DNA from: Ancylobacter koreensis
Lineage (GTDB): Bacteria > Pseudomonadota > Alphaproteobacteria > Rhizobiales > Xanthobacteraceae
Assembly (NCBI RefSeq): GCF_023016525.1
Contig: NZ_JALKCG010000001.1
Span: 992,001-1,056,000 of the forward strand
Direction of reading: 5' to 3'
Length of the DNA stretch: 64,000 bases
Shown here piece by piece: positions 44,056 to 53,560 of this stretch (positions are counted from its first letter, which is position 1; each line of letters starts with the position of its first letter). Position numbers and translations under genes: made by a program. A model generated the notes under the pieces. The model had not been told where the DNA came from, made no database searches, and saw only the letters and a list, made by a program, of their open reading frames with translations.

Positions 44056-45345
44056 ATGGACCGCATCCGCATCGTCGGCGGCAACCCCCTCAACGGGTCG
44101 ATCCCGATTTCCGGCGCCAAGAACGCCGCCCTGCCGCTGATGATCGCGGGCCTGCTCACCGACGAGAAGCTGGTGCTGGAGAATGTGCCGCGCCTCGCCG
44201 ACGTCTCGCTGCTCCAGCGCATCCTCGGCAATCACGGCATCGACATCACCGTCGCCGGCAAGCGGCGCGGCGACGACGCCTATGCCGGCCAGACGCTGGA
44301 GATCGACGCCCGCGTCATCGTCGACACCACGGCGCCCTATGAACTGGTTTCCAAGATGCGGGCGAGCTTCTGGGTCATCGGCCCGCTGCTGGCGCGCATG
44401 GGCGAGGCCAAGGTGTCGCTGCCGGGCGGCTGCGCCATCGGCACCCGGCCGGTCGACCTGCACATCGCCGCGCTGGAGGCGCTAGGCGCGCAGATCGACA
44501 TCGACGGCGGCTATGTGCTGGCCCGCGCCCCCAAGGGGCTGAAGGGCGGGCGCATCGTGTTCCCGAAGGTCACGGTCGGCGCCACCCATGTGGCGCTGAT
44601 GGCGGCGAGCCTGGCGGATGGCGAGACCATCATCGAGAACGCCGCGCGCGAGCCGGAGATCGTCGACGTCGCCGACTGCATCAACGCGATGGGCGGGCGC
44701 ATCGAGGGCGCTGGCACCTCGACCGTCCGCGTCGTCGGCGTGCCGCGCCTCAAGGGCGCGCGCCACTCCGTGCTGCCCGACCGCATCGAGACCGGCACCT
44801 ATGCGATGGCGGTGGCAATGACGGGCGGCGACGTGCTGCTCTCCGGCGCACGGGCGGACCTGCTCAGCACGGCGCTCGACACGCTGCGCGCGGCGGGCGC
44901 GGAGATCACCGTCTCCAACGAGGGCCTGCGGGTGAAGCGCAACGGCGCCGGCATCGCCCCCGTCGAGGTGACGACCGAGCCCTTCCCCGGCTTCCCGACC
45001 GATCTGCAGGCGCAGCTCATGGCGCTGACGACGCGCGCCGGCGGCACTTCGCGGATCACCGAGACGATCTTCGAGAACCGCTTCATGCATGTGCAGGAGC
45101 TTGCCCGCCTCGGCGCGCGCATCCATCTCGACGGCGAGACCGCCACCATCGAGGGCGTCGAGCGGCTGAAGGGCGCGCCGGTCATGGCGACCGACTTGCG
45201 CGCCTCGGTCTCGCTGGTGATCGGAGCGCTCGCGGCCGAGGGCGAGAGCATGATCCACCGGGTCTACCATCTCGATCGCGGCTTCGAGCGGCTGGAGGAG
45301 AAGCTCTCCGCCTGCGGCGCCGAGATCGAGCGCCTCGCCGGCTGA
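44056..45345 (+). CDS. murA: UDP-N-acetylglucosamine 1-carboxyvinyltransferase
   Basis: First committed step of peptidoglycan synthesis: transfers enolpyruvate from PEP to UDP-GlcNAc; 429 residues. Fosfomycin-target Cys126 is present in [15 protein letters not shown]. Other blocks: [38 protein letters not shown]-region [16 protein letters not shown], and the C-terminal [17 protein letters not shown] and [19 protein letters not shown] 44056 has AAGGAG about 12 bases ahead. The next gene, a DUF2948 protein, follows 116 bases later in the order usual for rhizobia. Confidence 0.97.
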   Translation: MDRIRIVGGNPLNGSIPISGAKNAALPLMIAGLLTDEKLVLENVPRLADVSLLQRILGNHGIDITVAGKRRGDDAYAGQTLEIDARVIVDTTAPYELVSKMRASFWVIGPLLARMGEAKVSLPGGCAIGTRPVDLHIAALEALGAQIDIDGGYVLARAPKGLKGGRIVFPKVTVGATHVALMAASLADGETIIENAAREPEIVDVADCINAMGGRIEGAGTSTVRVVGVPRLKGARHSVLPDRIETGTYAMAVAMTGGDVLLSGARADLLSTALDTLRAAGAEITVSNEGLRVKRNGAGIAPVEVTTEPFPGFPTDLQAQLMALTTRAGGTSRITETIFENRFMHVQELARLGARIHLDGETATIEGVERLKGAPVMATDLRASVSLVIGALAAEGESMIHRVYHLDRGFERLEEKLSACGAEIERLAG

Positions 45346-45461
45346 TCGCGAGGGCCGGCAGGTCGCGTTCTAGGTACTGTTACGCGTCTGCTTCGCGCCC
45401 CCTTGCCGCAGCGGCGGGAAGGCGCCATCTGGGCGGCATAAGGCGTTGCGGAGATGAGAAC

Positions 45462-45944
45462 ATGGCCGGACTGAAGCTGGTCGCGCTCGATGGCGAGGAC
45501 CTCGCGGTCCTCTCGGTGCATTTGCAGGACGCGGTGGTGGCGGTGGGCGAGATGACCTACCTGCCGAAGGAGCGGCGCTTCGTGCTGCTCGCCAACCGCT
45601 TCGACTGGGAGAAGGCGATACAGGCCGAGGCGATGGCGGATGCCGACGCCCCGCTCGGTGCCGCTGCAGCGGCCGTCGGCCCCTGCGTGCGCCGCCGCGC
45701 GGGCCTGCGCTTCGAGCGGGTGCTGGGCGCGCGGGTGCGCGGCATCGACCTCACGAAGAAGCAGGGCATGCTCAACCTGCTGGCTCTGACCTATGAAGAA
45801 ATCGACGCGCCCTCGGGTACCGTCACCTTCCTGTTCTCCGGGGGCGGCGAGGTGCAGCTCGATGTCGAGTGCCTCGAAGCCGGGCTGGAGGATCTGGGAC
45901 CCGCCTGGGACGCGCGCGGCACGCCCTGCCACGAGGTGGAGTGA
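45462..45944 (+). CDS. DUF2948 family protein
   Basis: Conserved alphaproteobacterial protein of 160 residues, function unknown. Typical blocks: LKLVALDGEDLAVLSVHLQD, DAVVAVGEMTYLPKERRFV, LLANRFDWE, LRFERVLGARVRGIDL, LNLLALTYEEIDAPSGTVTF and the acidic end GGEVQLDVECLEAGLEDLG. No signal peptide or membrane segment. It lies between murA and hisD, a conserved position. Confidence 0.88.
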   Translation: MAGLKLVALDGEDLAVLSVHLQDAVVAVGEMTYLPKERRFVLLANRFDWEKAIQAEAMADADAPLGAAAAAVGPCVRRRAGLRFERVLGARVRGIDLTKKQGMLNLLALTYEEIDAPSGTVTFLFSGGGEVQLDVECLEAGLEDLGPAWDARGTPCHEVE

Positions 45945-46120
45945 GCCGGACCTGCGCCGCCGCCCGCGCCCGGCGCGCAAAGTCACGGCGCGCAAAGGCT
46001 CTTGTGTTCGGCGGTGCCGGTTGCGATAGGACGGGCTGACGGTCGCCCGCTCCGGCGCGCGGCGACGCGATGCCCCCGCGACCGCCATCACGCCCTTCAA
46101 GGCCGCCCGCAGGACACGAC

Positions 46121-47413
46121 ATGCCGATCCGCCTCGACACCCGCACCCCCGATTTCACGGAACGCTTCCGCGCCTTCCTCGGCACCAAGCGCGAGGTCTC
46201 GCAGGATGTGGCGCAGGCGGTGGCGCGCATCGTCGAGGAGGTGCGCCAGCGCGGCGACGCGGCGCTCATCGCGTTCTCCAGGACCTTCGACCGCGTGGAC
46301 CTTGCCACGCTCGGCATCCGGGTGACGCCGCAGGAGGTCGCGGCGGCGGTGACGCAATGCGATGCCGCGACGCTGGAGGCGCTCGCCTTCGCGCACGGGC
46401 GCATCCGTTCCCATCACGAGCGGCAGTTGCCAGAGAGCGGGCGCTATGTCGACGCGGCCGGCGTGGAGCTCGGCCATCGCTGGACGGCGGTGGACGCGGT
46501 GGGGCTCTACGTGCCGGGCGGCACGGCGGCCTATCCTTCCTCGGTGCTGATGAACGCGGTGCCGGCCAAGGTGGCCGGCGTCGAGCGCATCGCCATGGTG
46601 GTGCCGGCGCCCGACGGCGTGCTGAACCCGCTGGTGCTCGCCGCCGCCGATCTTGCCGGCGTCGACGAGATCTACCGCGTCGGCGGCGCGCAGGCCGTGG
46701 CCGCGCTGGCGTATGGCACCGAGACCATCGCCCCGGTGGCCAAGATCGTCGGCCCCGGCAACGCCTATGTCGCCGCCGCCAAGCGCCATGTCTTCGGCAC
46801 GGTCGGCATCGACATGGTGGCCGGCCCCTCCGAGGTGCTGGTGATTGCCGACGGGGCGCAGAACCCGGACTGGATCGCCGCCGATCTTCTGGCGCAGGCC
46901 GAGCACGACACCGCCGCGCAGTCGATACTGATGACGGACGATGCGGGCTTCGCCGATGCGGTGATCGCCGCCGTCGAGCGCCAGCTCGCGAGCCTGCCGC
47001 GCCGCGAGATCGCCACCGAGAGCTGGGACGAGTTCGGCGCGGTCATCACCATGGCCAGCCTCGACGAGGCGCCCGCGCTGTCCGACCGCATCGCCCCCGA
47101 GCATCTCGAAATCATCACGGAAGACGCCGAGGCGCTGGTGGCCCGCATCCGCCATGCCGGGGCGATCTTCATCGGCGCGCACACGCCGGAGGCCATCGGC
47201 GATTATGTCGGCGGCTCCAACCATGTGCTGCCGACGGCGCGCTCGGCGCGCTTCTCCTCCGGGCTCGGCGTGCTCGACTTCATGAAGCGCACCTCGATCC
47301 TCAAATGCGGGCCGGAGCAGCTTCGCGCGCTCGGCCCCGCGGCCATCGCGCTGGGCGAGGCGGAAGGGCTCGGCGCCCATGCCCGTTCGGTGGCGATCCG
47401 CCTGAACCTCTGA
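46121..47413 (+). CDS. hisD: Histidinol dehydrogenase
   Basis: Last two steps of histidine synthesis: oxidises L-histidinol to L-histidine with two NAD; 430 residues. Blocks: [70 protein letters not shown], the zinc and catalytic residues in [12 protein letters not shown] and [10 protein letters not shown], and [22 protein letters not shown] 46121 is chosen; upstream codons back to 46070 have no similarity. It is followed by the UPF0262 and phosphatase genes in one probable operon. Confidence 0.97.
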   Translation: MPIRLDTRTPDFTERFRAFLGTKREVSQDVAQAVARIVEEVRQRGDAALIAFSRTFDRVDLATLGIRVTPQEVAAAVTQCDAATLEALAFAHGRIRSHHERQLPESGRYVDAAGVELGHRWTAVDAVGLYVPGGTAAYPSSVLMNAVPAKVAGVERIAMVVPAPDGVLNPLVLAAADLAGVDEIYRVGGAQAVAALAYGTETIAPVAKIVGPGNAYVAAAKRHVFGTVGIDMVAGPSEVLVIADGAQNPDWIAADLLAQAEHDTAAQSILMTDDAGFADAVIAAVERQLASLPRREIATESWDEFGAVITMASLDEAPALSDRIAPEHLEIITEDAEALVARIRHAGAIFIGAHTPEAIGDYVGGSNHVLPTARSARFSSGLGVLDFMKRTSILKCGPEQLRALGPAAIALGEAEGLGAHARSVAIRLNL

Positions 47414-47423
47414 CGGATACGCC

Positions 47424-47918
47424 ATGGGCGAGGCCGATCCGCACGCCGCGACCCGCCGCCTGATCGCGGTGACGCTGGACAGTGCGTCCATCGGCCGTTC
47501 GAACAGCGATGTCGAGCACGAGCGGGCGATCGCGATCTACGACCTCATCGAGGACAACAGCTTCGCCCCGCTCGGCGACCCGCAACCCGGCCCGTACTGC
47601 CTCGCCATCGCGCTGATCGAAGGGCGCCTGAGGCTCGACGTCACGCGCGAGGATGGCGCGCCGGTGGTGCAGCATTATCTCTCGCTCAGCCCGCTACGCC
47701 GGGTGGTGCGCGACTATTTCCTCGTCTGCGAGAGCTATTATTCCGCCATCCGTACTGCGAGCCCCTCGCAGATCGAGGCCATCGACATGGGCCGGCGCGG
47801 CCTGCACAACGAGGGCTCCGAGCTGCTGCGCGAGCGGCTGAAGGACAAGGTGACCCTCGATTTCGGCACCGCCCGGCGTCTGTTCACGCTGGTCTGCGCC
47901 CTGCACTGGAAGGGCTGA
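47424..47918 (+). CDS. UPF0262 family protein
   Basis: Conserved alphaproteobacterial protein of 164 residues without known function. Blocks: [76 protein letters not shown] and [16 protein letters not shown]. Soluble by sequence. It begins ten bases after hisD, and the next gene starts two bases after its stop codon, so the three are one transcript. Confidence 0.92.
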   Translation: MGEADPHAATRRLIAVTLDSASIGRSNSDVEHERAIAIYDLIEDNSFAPLGDPQPGPYCLAIALIEGRLRLDVTREDGAPVVQHYLSLSPLRRVVRDYFLVCESYYSAIRTASPSQIEAIDMGRRGLHNEGSELLRERLKDKVTLDFGTARRLFTLVCALHWKG

Positions 47919-47920
47919 GC

Positions 47921-48409
47921 GTGGAGTCCCCAGGGGCGCCCCTCACCGCCCACGCGCCGGGCGCCACCCGGCGCACCGAGCGGCCGCAATCGGTGCTGTT
48001 CATGTGCGGTCAGAACAGCGTGCGCTCGCCCATGGCCGCCGTGCTGGCGCGGCACCTGTTCGGCCGCTCGCTCTATGTCGGCTCGGCCGGCGTCATCAGG
48101 GGCGAGGTCGACCCCTTCGTCACCGCCGCCATCGACGAGGTGGGGCTCGACCTCTCCCGCCACCGTCCGCAGACGCTGGAGGAGCTGGAGGAGAATGAGG
48201 GGCTGGCCTTCGACCTCGTCATCACCTTGTCCCCCGATGCCCATCACCGCGCGCTGGAGCTGACCCGCACCAACGCCATCGACATCGAATACTGGCCGAC
48301 GCCCGACCCGACGCTCGTCACCGGCAATCGCGAGCAGCGGCTCGACGCCTACCGCGCGGTGCGCGACGAGCTGGAGATGCGCATCCGCACGCGCTTCCGC
48401 CCGCGCTGA
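47921..48409 (+). CDS. Low-molecular-weight protein-tyrosine-phosphatase-like protein
   Basis: Protein of 162 residues of the LMW-PTP/arsenate-reductase-like fold. The phosphate loop CGQNSVRS (C-x5-R-S) near residue 29 follows the strand SVLFM, and the likely acid loop is WPTPDPTLVTG. The C-terminal arsenate-reductase cysteines are missing, so a phosphatase is more likely than an arsenate reductase. GTG start, two bases after UPF0262. In related genomes this gene follows UPF0262 and precedes infA and maf; infA is absent here. Confidence 0.88.
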   Translation: MESPGAPLTAHAPGATRRTERPQSVLFMCGQNSVRSPMAAVLARHLFGRSLYVGSAGVIRGEVDPFVTAAIDEVGLDLSRHRPQTLEELEENEGLAFDLVITLSPDAHHRALELTRTNAIDIEYWPTPDPTLVTGNREQRLDAYRAVRDELEMRIRTRFRPR

Positions 48410-48529
48410 GCCTGCGCGATGCTGCCTGCGCGATGGGCGCCCGCAAAAACCGTTCAACTTTTCCGGCACATGCTCTAGCTTGCCGGCCGAAACGCACCGC
48501 CGGGCCGCCGGCGGAAGAGGAGTGACCGC

Positions 48530-49153
48530 GTGAGCGCCCGCCCGAAACTGGTGCTGGCCTCGGGCTCGCCGCGCCGCCTGGCGCTGCTGGCCCAGGCCGG
48601 AATCGAACCCGACGCCCTGCTGCCCGCCGACATCGACGAGACGCCCGAGCGCGGCGAGCTGCCCCGCCGCCTCGCCCTGCGTCTGGCGCGCGAGAAGCTC
48701 CTTGCCTCCGACGCGCGCCGCAAGGCCGCCGGCGAGCACGAGGGCGCCTATCTCATCGCCGCCGACACGGTGGTGGCGGTCGGCCGGCGCATCCTGCCCA
48801 AGCCCGAGGTCGCCGAGGAGGCCGAAGACTGCCTGCGCCTGCTCTCCGGCCGCGCCCACCGTGTCTATACCGGCCTCGCCCTGATGACGCCGAAGGGCGG
48901 CGTGCGCACCCGCCTCGTCGAGACCCGCGTGCGCTTCAAGCGGCTCTCCGGCGAGGAGATGACGGCCTACATCGCCGCCCGCGAATGGCAGGGCAAGGCG
49001 GGCGGCTACGCCATTCAGGGCATCGCCGGGGCCTTCGTGGTGAAGCTGGTCGGCTCCTATACCAATGTGGTCGGCCTGCCGCTCACCGAGGCGGTGGCGC
49101 TGCTCGCCGGCGAGCGCTTCCCCGTGCACCAGCGCTGGGGCAACCCCGAGTGA
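48530..49153 (+). CDS. Maf family nucleoside triphosphate pyrophosphatase
   Basis: House-cleaning enzyme of 207 residues that hydrolyses non-canonical or modified nucleoside triphosphates. Blocks: [19 protein letters not shown], the carboxylate motif [27 protein letters not shown], and the [16 protein letters not shown] with [12 protein letters not shown]-type end (here [12 protein letters not shown]). GTG start with AGAGGAG nine bases ahead. Its stop overlaps the yacG start (GTGA). Confidence 0.93.
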   Translation: MSARPKLVLASGSPRRLALLAQAGIEPDALLPADIDETPERGELPRRLALRLAREKLLASDARRKAAGEHEGAYLIAADTVVAVGRRILPKPEVAEEAEDCLRLLSGRAHRVYTGLALMTPKGGVRTRLVETRVRFKRLSGEEMTAYIAAREWQGKAGGYAIQGIAGAFVVKLVGSYTNVVGLPLTEAVALLAGERFPVHQRWGNPE

Positions 49154-49365
49154 GCGCGGACGAGAAGGTGCCGGCCGGCGGGAAACCGTGCCCGATCTGC
49201 GGCAAGCCGCCGGCGGAGAAGTACAAGCCCTTCTGCTCCAGCCGCTGCGCCGATATCGACCTGCACCGCTGGCTCACCGGCGCCTACGCCATCCCCGTAA
49301 CCGAGGACGACGACGAGGACGGCGAGGAGCCCTCGCTCGCCCCGAAGCCCCCACGCGAGGGCTGA
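49150..49365 (+). CDS. yacG: DNA gyrase inhibitor / zinc-binding protein YacG
   Basis: Protein of 71 residues with the YacG zinc finger: PCPICGKP and [14 protein letters not shown] provide four cysteines. Members inhibit DNA gyrase by binding GyrB. The C-terminal tail is acidic ([12 protein letters not shown]), as usual. GTG start overlaps the maf stop by four bases, so the pair is coupled. The tRNA-Phe gene follows at 49687, a common order in rhizobia. Confidence 0.93.
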   Translation: MSADEKVPAGGKPCPICGKPPAEKYKPFCSSRCADIDLHRWLTGAYAIPVTEDDDEDGEEPSLAPKPPREG

Positions 49366-49619
49366 CCGGGGCGGTCTGCGTGGGGGAGGGGGCTGCTGCT
49401 GTGGCACAGCGAGAGGTACTCCCCGGGCTGTGGGTGTGGGCCGAGCCCCTGGCTCCGGCCACGGAGATGAGGCTCGGCGGAACATCCCTTCAGGCTGGCG
49501 TGCGAGGGCTGAAAAAGGTGTACGGCGTCGGGTTTCGGTGCGGCGTCGCGCTCGCCGATGCCGCTCGGATGTCTGTTGATCCCGCTGGGGACAGGCGCGA
49601 TTTTCCGGTTTCCGGCATA

Positions 49620-49648
49620 TGGACAGGGGGCGAGCGAGACTCTATAAC
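49620..49648 (+). promoter_or_regulatory. Sigma-70-type promoter of tRNA-Phe
   Basis: TGGACA (-35), exactly 17 bases, then TATAAC (-10), each five of six matches to consensus. It ends 38 bases before the tRNA. The 321 bases from 49366 to 49686 hold no gene that I can support. Confidence 0.7.
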
Positions 49649-49686
49649 CCGCCCGCTCCGCACGGCCCAAGGCCGATGCCGGCTAC

Positions 49687-49762
49687 GCCCAGGTAGCTCA
49701 GTTGGTAGAGCATGCGACTGAAAATCGCAGTGTCGGCGGTTCGACTCCGTCCCTGGGCACCA
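49687..49762 (+). tRNA. tRNA-Phe (anticodon GAA)
   Basis: 76 nucleotides: acceptor GCCCAGG pairs with CCTGGGC, D-arm TAGCTCAGTTGGTAGAGC, anticodon arm TGCGA-CTGAAAA-TCGCA with GAA, T-arm GGCGGTTCGACTCCGTC, discriminator A, encoded CCA. tRNA-Phe genes are frequent integration sites, and accessory genes begin just downstream. Confidence 0.96.
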
Positions 49763-50119
49763 TTTCCCCGCTTTAGGTGGCTCTAGAAAGCTCAAAAAAG
49801 CGGGAAATTTCCTCAACTGAGCTGAATTCGAAGCTCGCGGCGGCTCGCCGGGGCTCGTTGGCATTCGCGGATGCCAAAAATCGCGATGCCAGGAAGGCCG
49901 GCTTCGATACCGTTGACCGGCTTTGCAATCCGCCGGCCCAGAGCGTGGAGCAGCCGTTCAAGCCGCCACATGGAGGCCTTCGGCGAAGGACGTCTTGGCT
50001 GTGCTGTCGGCCCGTGCGGCCGGGCAAGTGTCGATTTCCGGCCAGCTCAGATCGCGGCCGAAAATCGACACTGTCGCAAGGTCCCGTCCGAGCCGGCCGT
50101 CCGTTTGGCCGGTTGCCCG
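49763..50119. other. Non-coding stretch downstream of tRNA-Phe
   Basis: 357 bases without a convincing gene. The start is clearly less GC-rich than the surroundings. Directly after the tRNA an imperfect inverted repeat TTTCCCCGCTTT...AAAAGCGGGAAATTT (49763-49813) could end the tRNA transcript. Short hairpins such as GGCATTCGCGGATGCC follow. No integrase motif is visible. Confidence 0.5.
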
Positions 50120-51145
50120 TCAGGCGCTCGCCAGCGCACTCGGCGCGTTCGCGCTGCGGCGCGGCGCGGCGGCCAGGACGCGCATCACGTCGAAAGCCGC
50201 CTGAATGGCGCCGGGGTTCGCCTTGCCCTGCCCGTAGATGTCGTAGCCGGTGCCGTGTGCCGGCGTGGCGATCGGGATCGGCATGCCCCCATGCACCGTG
50301 ACGCCGCGCGAGAAGCCCATCAGCTTCATCGCGATCTGCCCCTGGTCGTGGTACATGGTGACGATGGCGTCGACATCCTTCGCCCTGAGAAAGATGGTGT
50401 CGGCCGGGTACATGCCGACCACGGGCAGGCCAAGCGCGCGGGCCTTCTCCACCGTCGGGCCGATGATGTCGAGCTCCTCGCGGCCGAAGCTGCCATTCTC
50501 GCCATTATGCGGGTTGAGGCCGCACACGGCGATGCGCGGGGCGGCGACGCCGGCGCGGATCAGCGTCCCATGCACGAGGCGGATGGCGTCGAGGATGCGC
50601 TCCTCGGTGATGAGGCCGGAAACATCCTTCAGCGGCACATGGCTGGTGACGCGGCTGGTCCACAACCCGTCCAGCGTGTTGATCTCGCCGACCGGCCCGG
50701 GGGCCTTGAGCAACTCGGCGAACCAGTGGGTCTCGTCGGAATGGCCGATACCGGCCAGGTGCAGCCCATGCTTGTTCAGCGGCGCGAAGCACATGCCGTC
50801 GGTGATGCCGGCCATGGTGAGTTCGGCGGCCTTGCGCAGCGTGTCCAGCGCATAGCGCCCGCCCTTGGCGGTGGCGACGGCTCGCTCGAAAGGCGGCTCC
50901 GTCGCGCCGCGATAGTCAAGCAGCACCGGCACGCCGGGGGTGAAGGTCGGATGCCCATCCCCGTCGGCGAGGCGGTAGTCGAGGCGGACCCCCGCGATCC
51001 GAAGTCCCTCTTCCAGTTCGCCGCGGTCGGCGACAAGCAATATGTCGGCGGCCATGCGGTTTTCTTCGCGGGAGAGCAGGCGGGCGACGATCTCGGGGCC
51101 AATGCCGGCGGGATCGCCGAGAACGAGGGCGATGCGGGGCTTCAT
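50120..51145 (-). CDS. PdxA2-like 4-phospho-threonate/4-hydroxythreonine-4-phosphate dehydrogenase family protein
   Basis: NAD-dependent metal enzyme of 341 residues. Blocks: ALVLGDPAGIGPEIVARLL, APLNKHGLHLAGIGHSDETH (first metal histidine), GLNPHNGENGSFGREE, MYHDQGQIAMKLMGF (second), and IATPAHGTGYDIYGQGKANP (third). The family oxidises and decarboxylates a 4-phospho sugar acid or acts in vitamin B6 synthesis. The DUF1537 kinase that normally supplies the phosphorylated sugar acid in the PdxA2 pathway is not in this window. It is in the same direction as the SAF oxidoreductase 12 bases upstream, so they are one operon and a catabolic role is more likely than pyridoxine synthesis. Confidence 0.87.
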   Translation of the reverse strand: MKPRIALVLGDPAGIGPEIVARLLSREENRMAADILLVADRGELEEGLRIAGVRLDYRLADGDGHPTFTPGVPVLLDYRGATEPPFERAVATAKGGRYALDTLRKAAELTMAGITDGMCFAPLNKHGLHLAGIGHSDETHWFAELLKAPGPVGEINTLDGLWTSRVTSHVPLKDVSGLITEERILDAIRLVHGTLIRAGVAAPRIAVCGLNPHNGENGSFGREELDIIGPTVEKARALGLPVVGMYPADTIFLRAKDVDAIVTMYHDQGQIAMKLMGFSRGVTVHGGMPIPIATPAHGTGYDIYGQGKANPGAIQAAFDVMRVLAAAPRRSANAPSALASA

Positions 51146-51157
51146 GGAGCTTCTCCT

Positions 51158-52633
51158 TCAGACGGCGTGCTGGGACGGTTCACCGCCGCCCACGATGTGC
51201 GATTTCGCAGATGATGGGGCGTCCGCGGCGACCGGGTGGCTGGCTGCCACGCCGAAGAAGGCCGCGTCCTGGTAGCGGCGCAGGGTCAGCAGTTCGGAGC
51301 CTTCCTCCACCGCGATATCGGCCATGGTGACGAGTTGCCCGGCCGTCACGGGCCGGACCAGCGCGCGGTTGGCCGCGAGATAGAACGGCGCCGGCGCCTC
51401 CGGCGTCAGCGGCGCGGCCGGCACAAGCTCGGCCGAGGTGCCCTCGATCGTGTGGTGATGTCCGCCCATGGCGAGGGTGCCGCCCGCGGGCAGGTCCACC
51501 AGTGCCCGGGCGACCAGGTCGAGATGCGGGCACGGGTCCATGCCGCCGCCGGAGGCGCCGTGCAGCGCCGCGTCGAGGATCGTGGTCGCCGCTTCCAGCC
51601 CGAGCAGGTGGCGCGGCAGATAGAGCATGGCGGTGGCCCCGGAGCGGCTGACCACGTGGCCCTTCTCCGCCAGCATCTCCCAGGTCGCCCGGTCGGTGCA
51701 GCGCACCACCACGAACACGCCGCCGGCAAAGCTCGGCTCATGCGGCGCGCGCAGGCAATGGAACACGTCTATCCGCTCCTCGCCGGCGAGCAGGCCGCCT
51801 TCCTCGCGCCGCGCGAAGAGGTCCGGCACCTCGCCGATGCGGGCGATGGGGGCATGCAGGTCCGGCCGGTCGGGCCGGAAGCCGGTGGCGTTGCCGACGA
51901 TGAGAAGTTCGCACAGATCCGGCACGGCGCGCTGCGGCAGCATGGCGGCAACCGACGCACGGGCGGCGACGGTCTCGGTCACCGGACGGGCACCGAGGGC
52001 GAGATGTGCGGCCATTCCGGGGGCGGCGATGGAGCGGCCATTGCTGGTCAGTTCCTCGCCCGCCGCGTCGTACACGAAGTCGTATTCGCTCGACTTGCCG
52101 GCGGCGACGATCTCGAAGCCGAGCGTCTGCGCCCAGGTGACGAGACCGATCAGGAGGCTCGGCTGATCGCCATCCACCGGCGTCGCCACGACGCCGCGCT
52201 CCGCGGCCATGCGGGCGAGGCCGGGGCCGACGACGCTGTCGAGTTCCTTGGAAACCACGGCGAGGTGCTTGCCGGCCTCGATGGCGAGGCGGGCATGGCG
52301 TGCACCCGCCTCGGGATGGCCGGTCGCCTCCACCACCACCTCGACGGGCAGGTCGAGCACGATGGCGAGGTCTCCCGCCGCCACGAAGTCGCCGGCGGCG
52401 AAGGCGGCCTTTGCCTCGTCCGGGGTCGTGCAGACGTGGATGCGCGACGGCTCGATGCCGACCGAGGCGAGCGCTTCCGCCGCGATGGCGGCCTCCCGGT
52501 CCACCGCCACCCGGCAGCGCATCAGCGGCACGCGCAGCCCCTGTGCGAGGAAGCTGCGGCCGAAGCCGCCGGTGCCGATGACGCAGGTTTCGACCGGGGC
52601 CCGGTCGGCGGCGAAATAGCGATGGAAGTTCAT
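51158..52633 (-). CDS. Homoserine-dehydrogenase-like oxidoreductase with C-terminal SAF domain
   Basis: Protein of 491 residues. The N-terminus has a Rossmann NAD(P) motif, VIGTGGFGRSFLAQGL, then LDLPVEVVVEATGHPEAGAR and VVSKELDSVVGPGL, as in the homoserine dehydrogenase-like group. The last about 80 residues form a SAF domain (PFYLAANRALVRPVTAGQ, LVTMADIAVEEGSELLTLRR), the fold of antifreeze and FlgA-type proteins. Homologs are often misnamed flagellar FlgA. The reaction is unknown; an oxidoreductase of a sugar-acid or similar pathway is likely. ATG 52633 has GGAGAG eight bases ahead. It is divergent from a GntR gene with palindromic operators in between. Confidence 0.82.
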   Translation of the reverse strand: MNFHRYFAADRAPVETCVIGTGGFGRSFLAQGLRVPLMRCRVAVDREAAIAAEALASVGIEPSRIHVCTTPDEAKAAFAAGDFVAAGDLAIVLDLPVEVVVEATGHPEAGARHARLAIEAGKHLAVVSKELDSVVGPGLARMAAERGVVATPVDGDQPSLLIGLVTWAQTLGFEIVAAGKSSEYDFVYDAAGEELTSNGRSIAAPGMAAHLALGARPVTETVAARASVAAMLPQRAVPDLCELLIVGNATGFRPDRPDLHAPIARIGEVPDLFARREEGGLLAGEERIDVFHCLRAPHEPSFAGGVFVVVRCTDRATWEMLAEKGHVVSRSGATAMLYLPRHLLGLEAATTILDAALHGASGGGMDPCPHLDLVARALVDLPAGGTLAMGGHHHTIEGTSAELVPAAPLTPEAPAPFYLAANRALVRPVTAGQLVTMADIAVEEGSELLTLRRYQDAAFFGVAASHPVAADAPSSAKSHIVGGGEPSQHAV

Positions 52634-52771
52634 GCCTGATCTCTCCGCCGGCGGGGCATCGCCGGGACGGGATGAAGGCAGGCGGCGCACGGCGCGGCGC
52701 CGGCAGCTTGCCCTCGCTCCATTTCCTCGTTTGCGCCGCCTCTGCATCAGGCAGCTTCAATCACTCGTCTA

Positions 52772-52783
52772 ATTGCATGCAAT
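52772..52783. promoter_or_regulatory. GntR operator candidate 1
   Basis: Perfect 12-base palindrome ATTGCATGCAAT in the divergent promoter region. The same 10-base core recurs at 52837-52846; the two centres are 64 bases apart, about six helical turns. Confidence 0.72.
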
Positions 52784-52835
52784 AATGCGATGAAGTCAAG
52801 GGATATGGACGGCGAACGCAGGAGGTGCAACTGTA

Positions 52836-52847
52836 GTTGCATGCAAT
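52836..52847. promoter_or_regulatory. GntR operator candidate 2
   Basis: GTTGCATGCAAT, identical to site 1 except for one outer base. It overlaps the proposed GntR start codon (52841), so binding there would block the gene's own expression. Confidence 0.72.
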
Positions 52848-53554
52848 ATGCTCCTGATCCGCATCCCGACGAATCCCCGCTTGTGCCGGCGGCCGGCCTG
52901 CGCGGCCGCAGTGCCGCCCATGTCGCGGAACGGCTGCGCGACATGATCCTGGCCGGCGAACTGCCGCCGGGCGAGCGCCTGTCCGAGCGCATGCTGACCG
53001 AGGGGATGGGCGTTACCCGCACGCCGCTGCGCGAGGCGTTCAAGATACTGGAGGCCGAGGGCCTACTCGTCATTGCGCCCAATCGCGGGGCGCAGGTGGT
53101 CAAGCTCTCCCCCGCCGATGTCGACATGGCGATGGAACTGCTCGCGGGGCTGGAAAGCGTGGCGGCGGAACTTGCCTGCGCCCGCGGCACGGCGGAACAG
53201 TTCGCGCAGGTCGCGGCGCTTCATGCGCGCATGGTGGCCTGCCAGCGCGCGGGCGATCTGGTCGGCTATTTCCGCATCAACCAGAACATCCACCAGAACA
53301 TCGTCGACTGCGCCCATAATCCGGCACTGTCGCGCGTCTACCGAGCCGAGAGCGCGCGTGTGCGGCTCTATCGCTTTGCCGGCAACCGGGTGAGCGCGCG
53401 CTGGAGCCGGGCGGTGATGGAGCACGAACAAATCCTGCTCGCCTTGCAGCAGCGGCAGGGCCCGCTGCTGCGCGAGTTGCTCCGTGTCCACCATCTCAAT
53501 GGCTGGCGCGTCACCCGCCTTGTGCTGGAGAACGAGGTGCAGCCCGACCTCTGA
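52841..53554 (+). CDS. GntR family (FadR/FCD type) transcriptional regulator 1
   Basis: Regulator of 237 residues from the chosen start. The winged HTH is in the first 100 residues (HVAERLRDMILAGELPPGER, LSERMLTEGMGVTRTPLREA, FKILEAEGLLVIAPNRGAQV), followed by an all-helical FCD ligand domain with metal-site residues (FRINQNIHQNIVDCAHNPAL, RAVMEHEQILLALQQ). Starts at 52790 and 52805 are also in frame. I prefer 52841 because AGGAGG precedes it (14 bases) and because operator 2 would otherwise lie inside the coding region. It likely represses itself and the divergent oxidoreductase/PdxA operon until a pathway acid binds. Confidence 0.85.
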   Translation: MQYAPDPHPDESPLVPAAGLRGRSAAHVAERLRDMILAGELPPGERLSERMLTEGMGVTRTPLREAFKILEAEGLLVIAPNRGAQVVKLSPADVDMAMELLAGLESVAAELACARGTAEQFAQVAALHARMVACQRAGDLVGYFRINQNIHQNIVDCAHNPALSRVYRAESARVRLYRFAGNRVSARWSRAVMEHEQILLALQQRQGPLLRELLRVHHLNGWRVTRLVLENEVQPDL

Positions 53555-53560
53555 GCCGCT

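Noticed and set aside
47921-48409. Arsenate reductase
   Set aside because: Has the phosphatase-type C-x5-R loop but lacks the later redox cysteines of ArsC, and there are no ars genes nearby.
49763-50119. Integrase or phage remnant after tRNA-Phe
   Set aside because: No frame in this stretch shows a tyrosine or serine recombinase motif, and no copy of the tRNA 3' end was found further right in the window.
50120-51145. Housekeeping pdxA of vitamin B6 synthesis
   Set aside because: It is in an operon with a catabolic-type oxidoreductase under GntR control, and the ksgA/surA neighbours common for housekeeping pdxA are absent.
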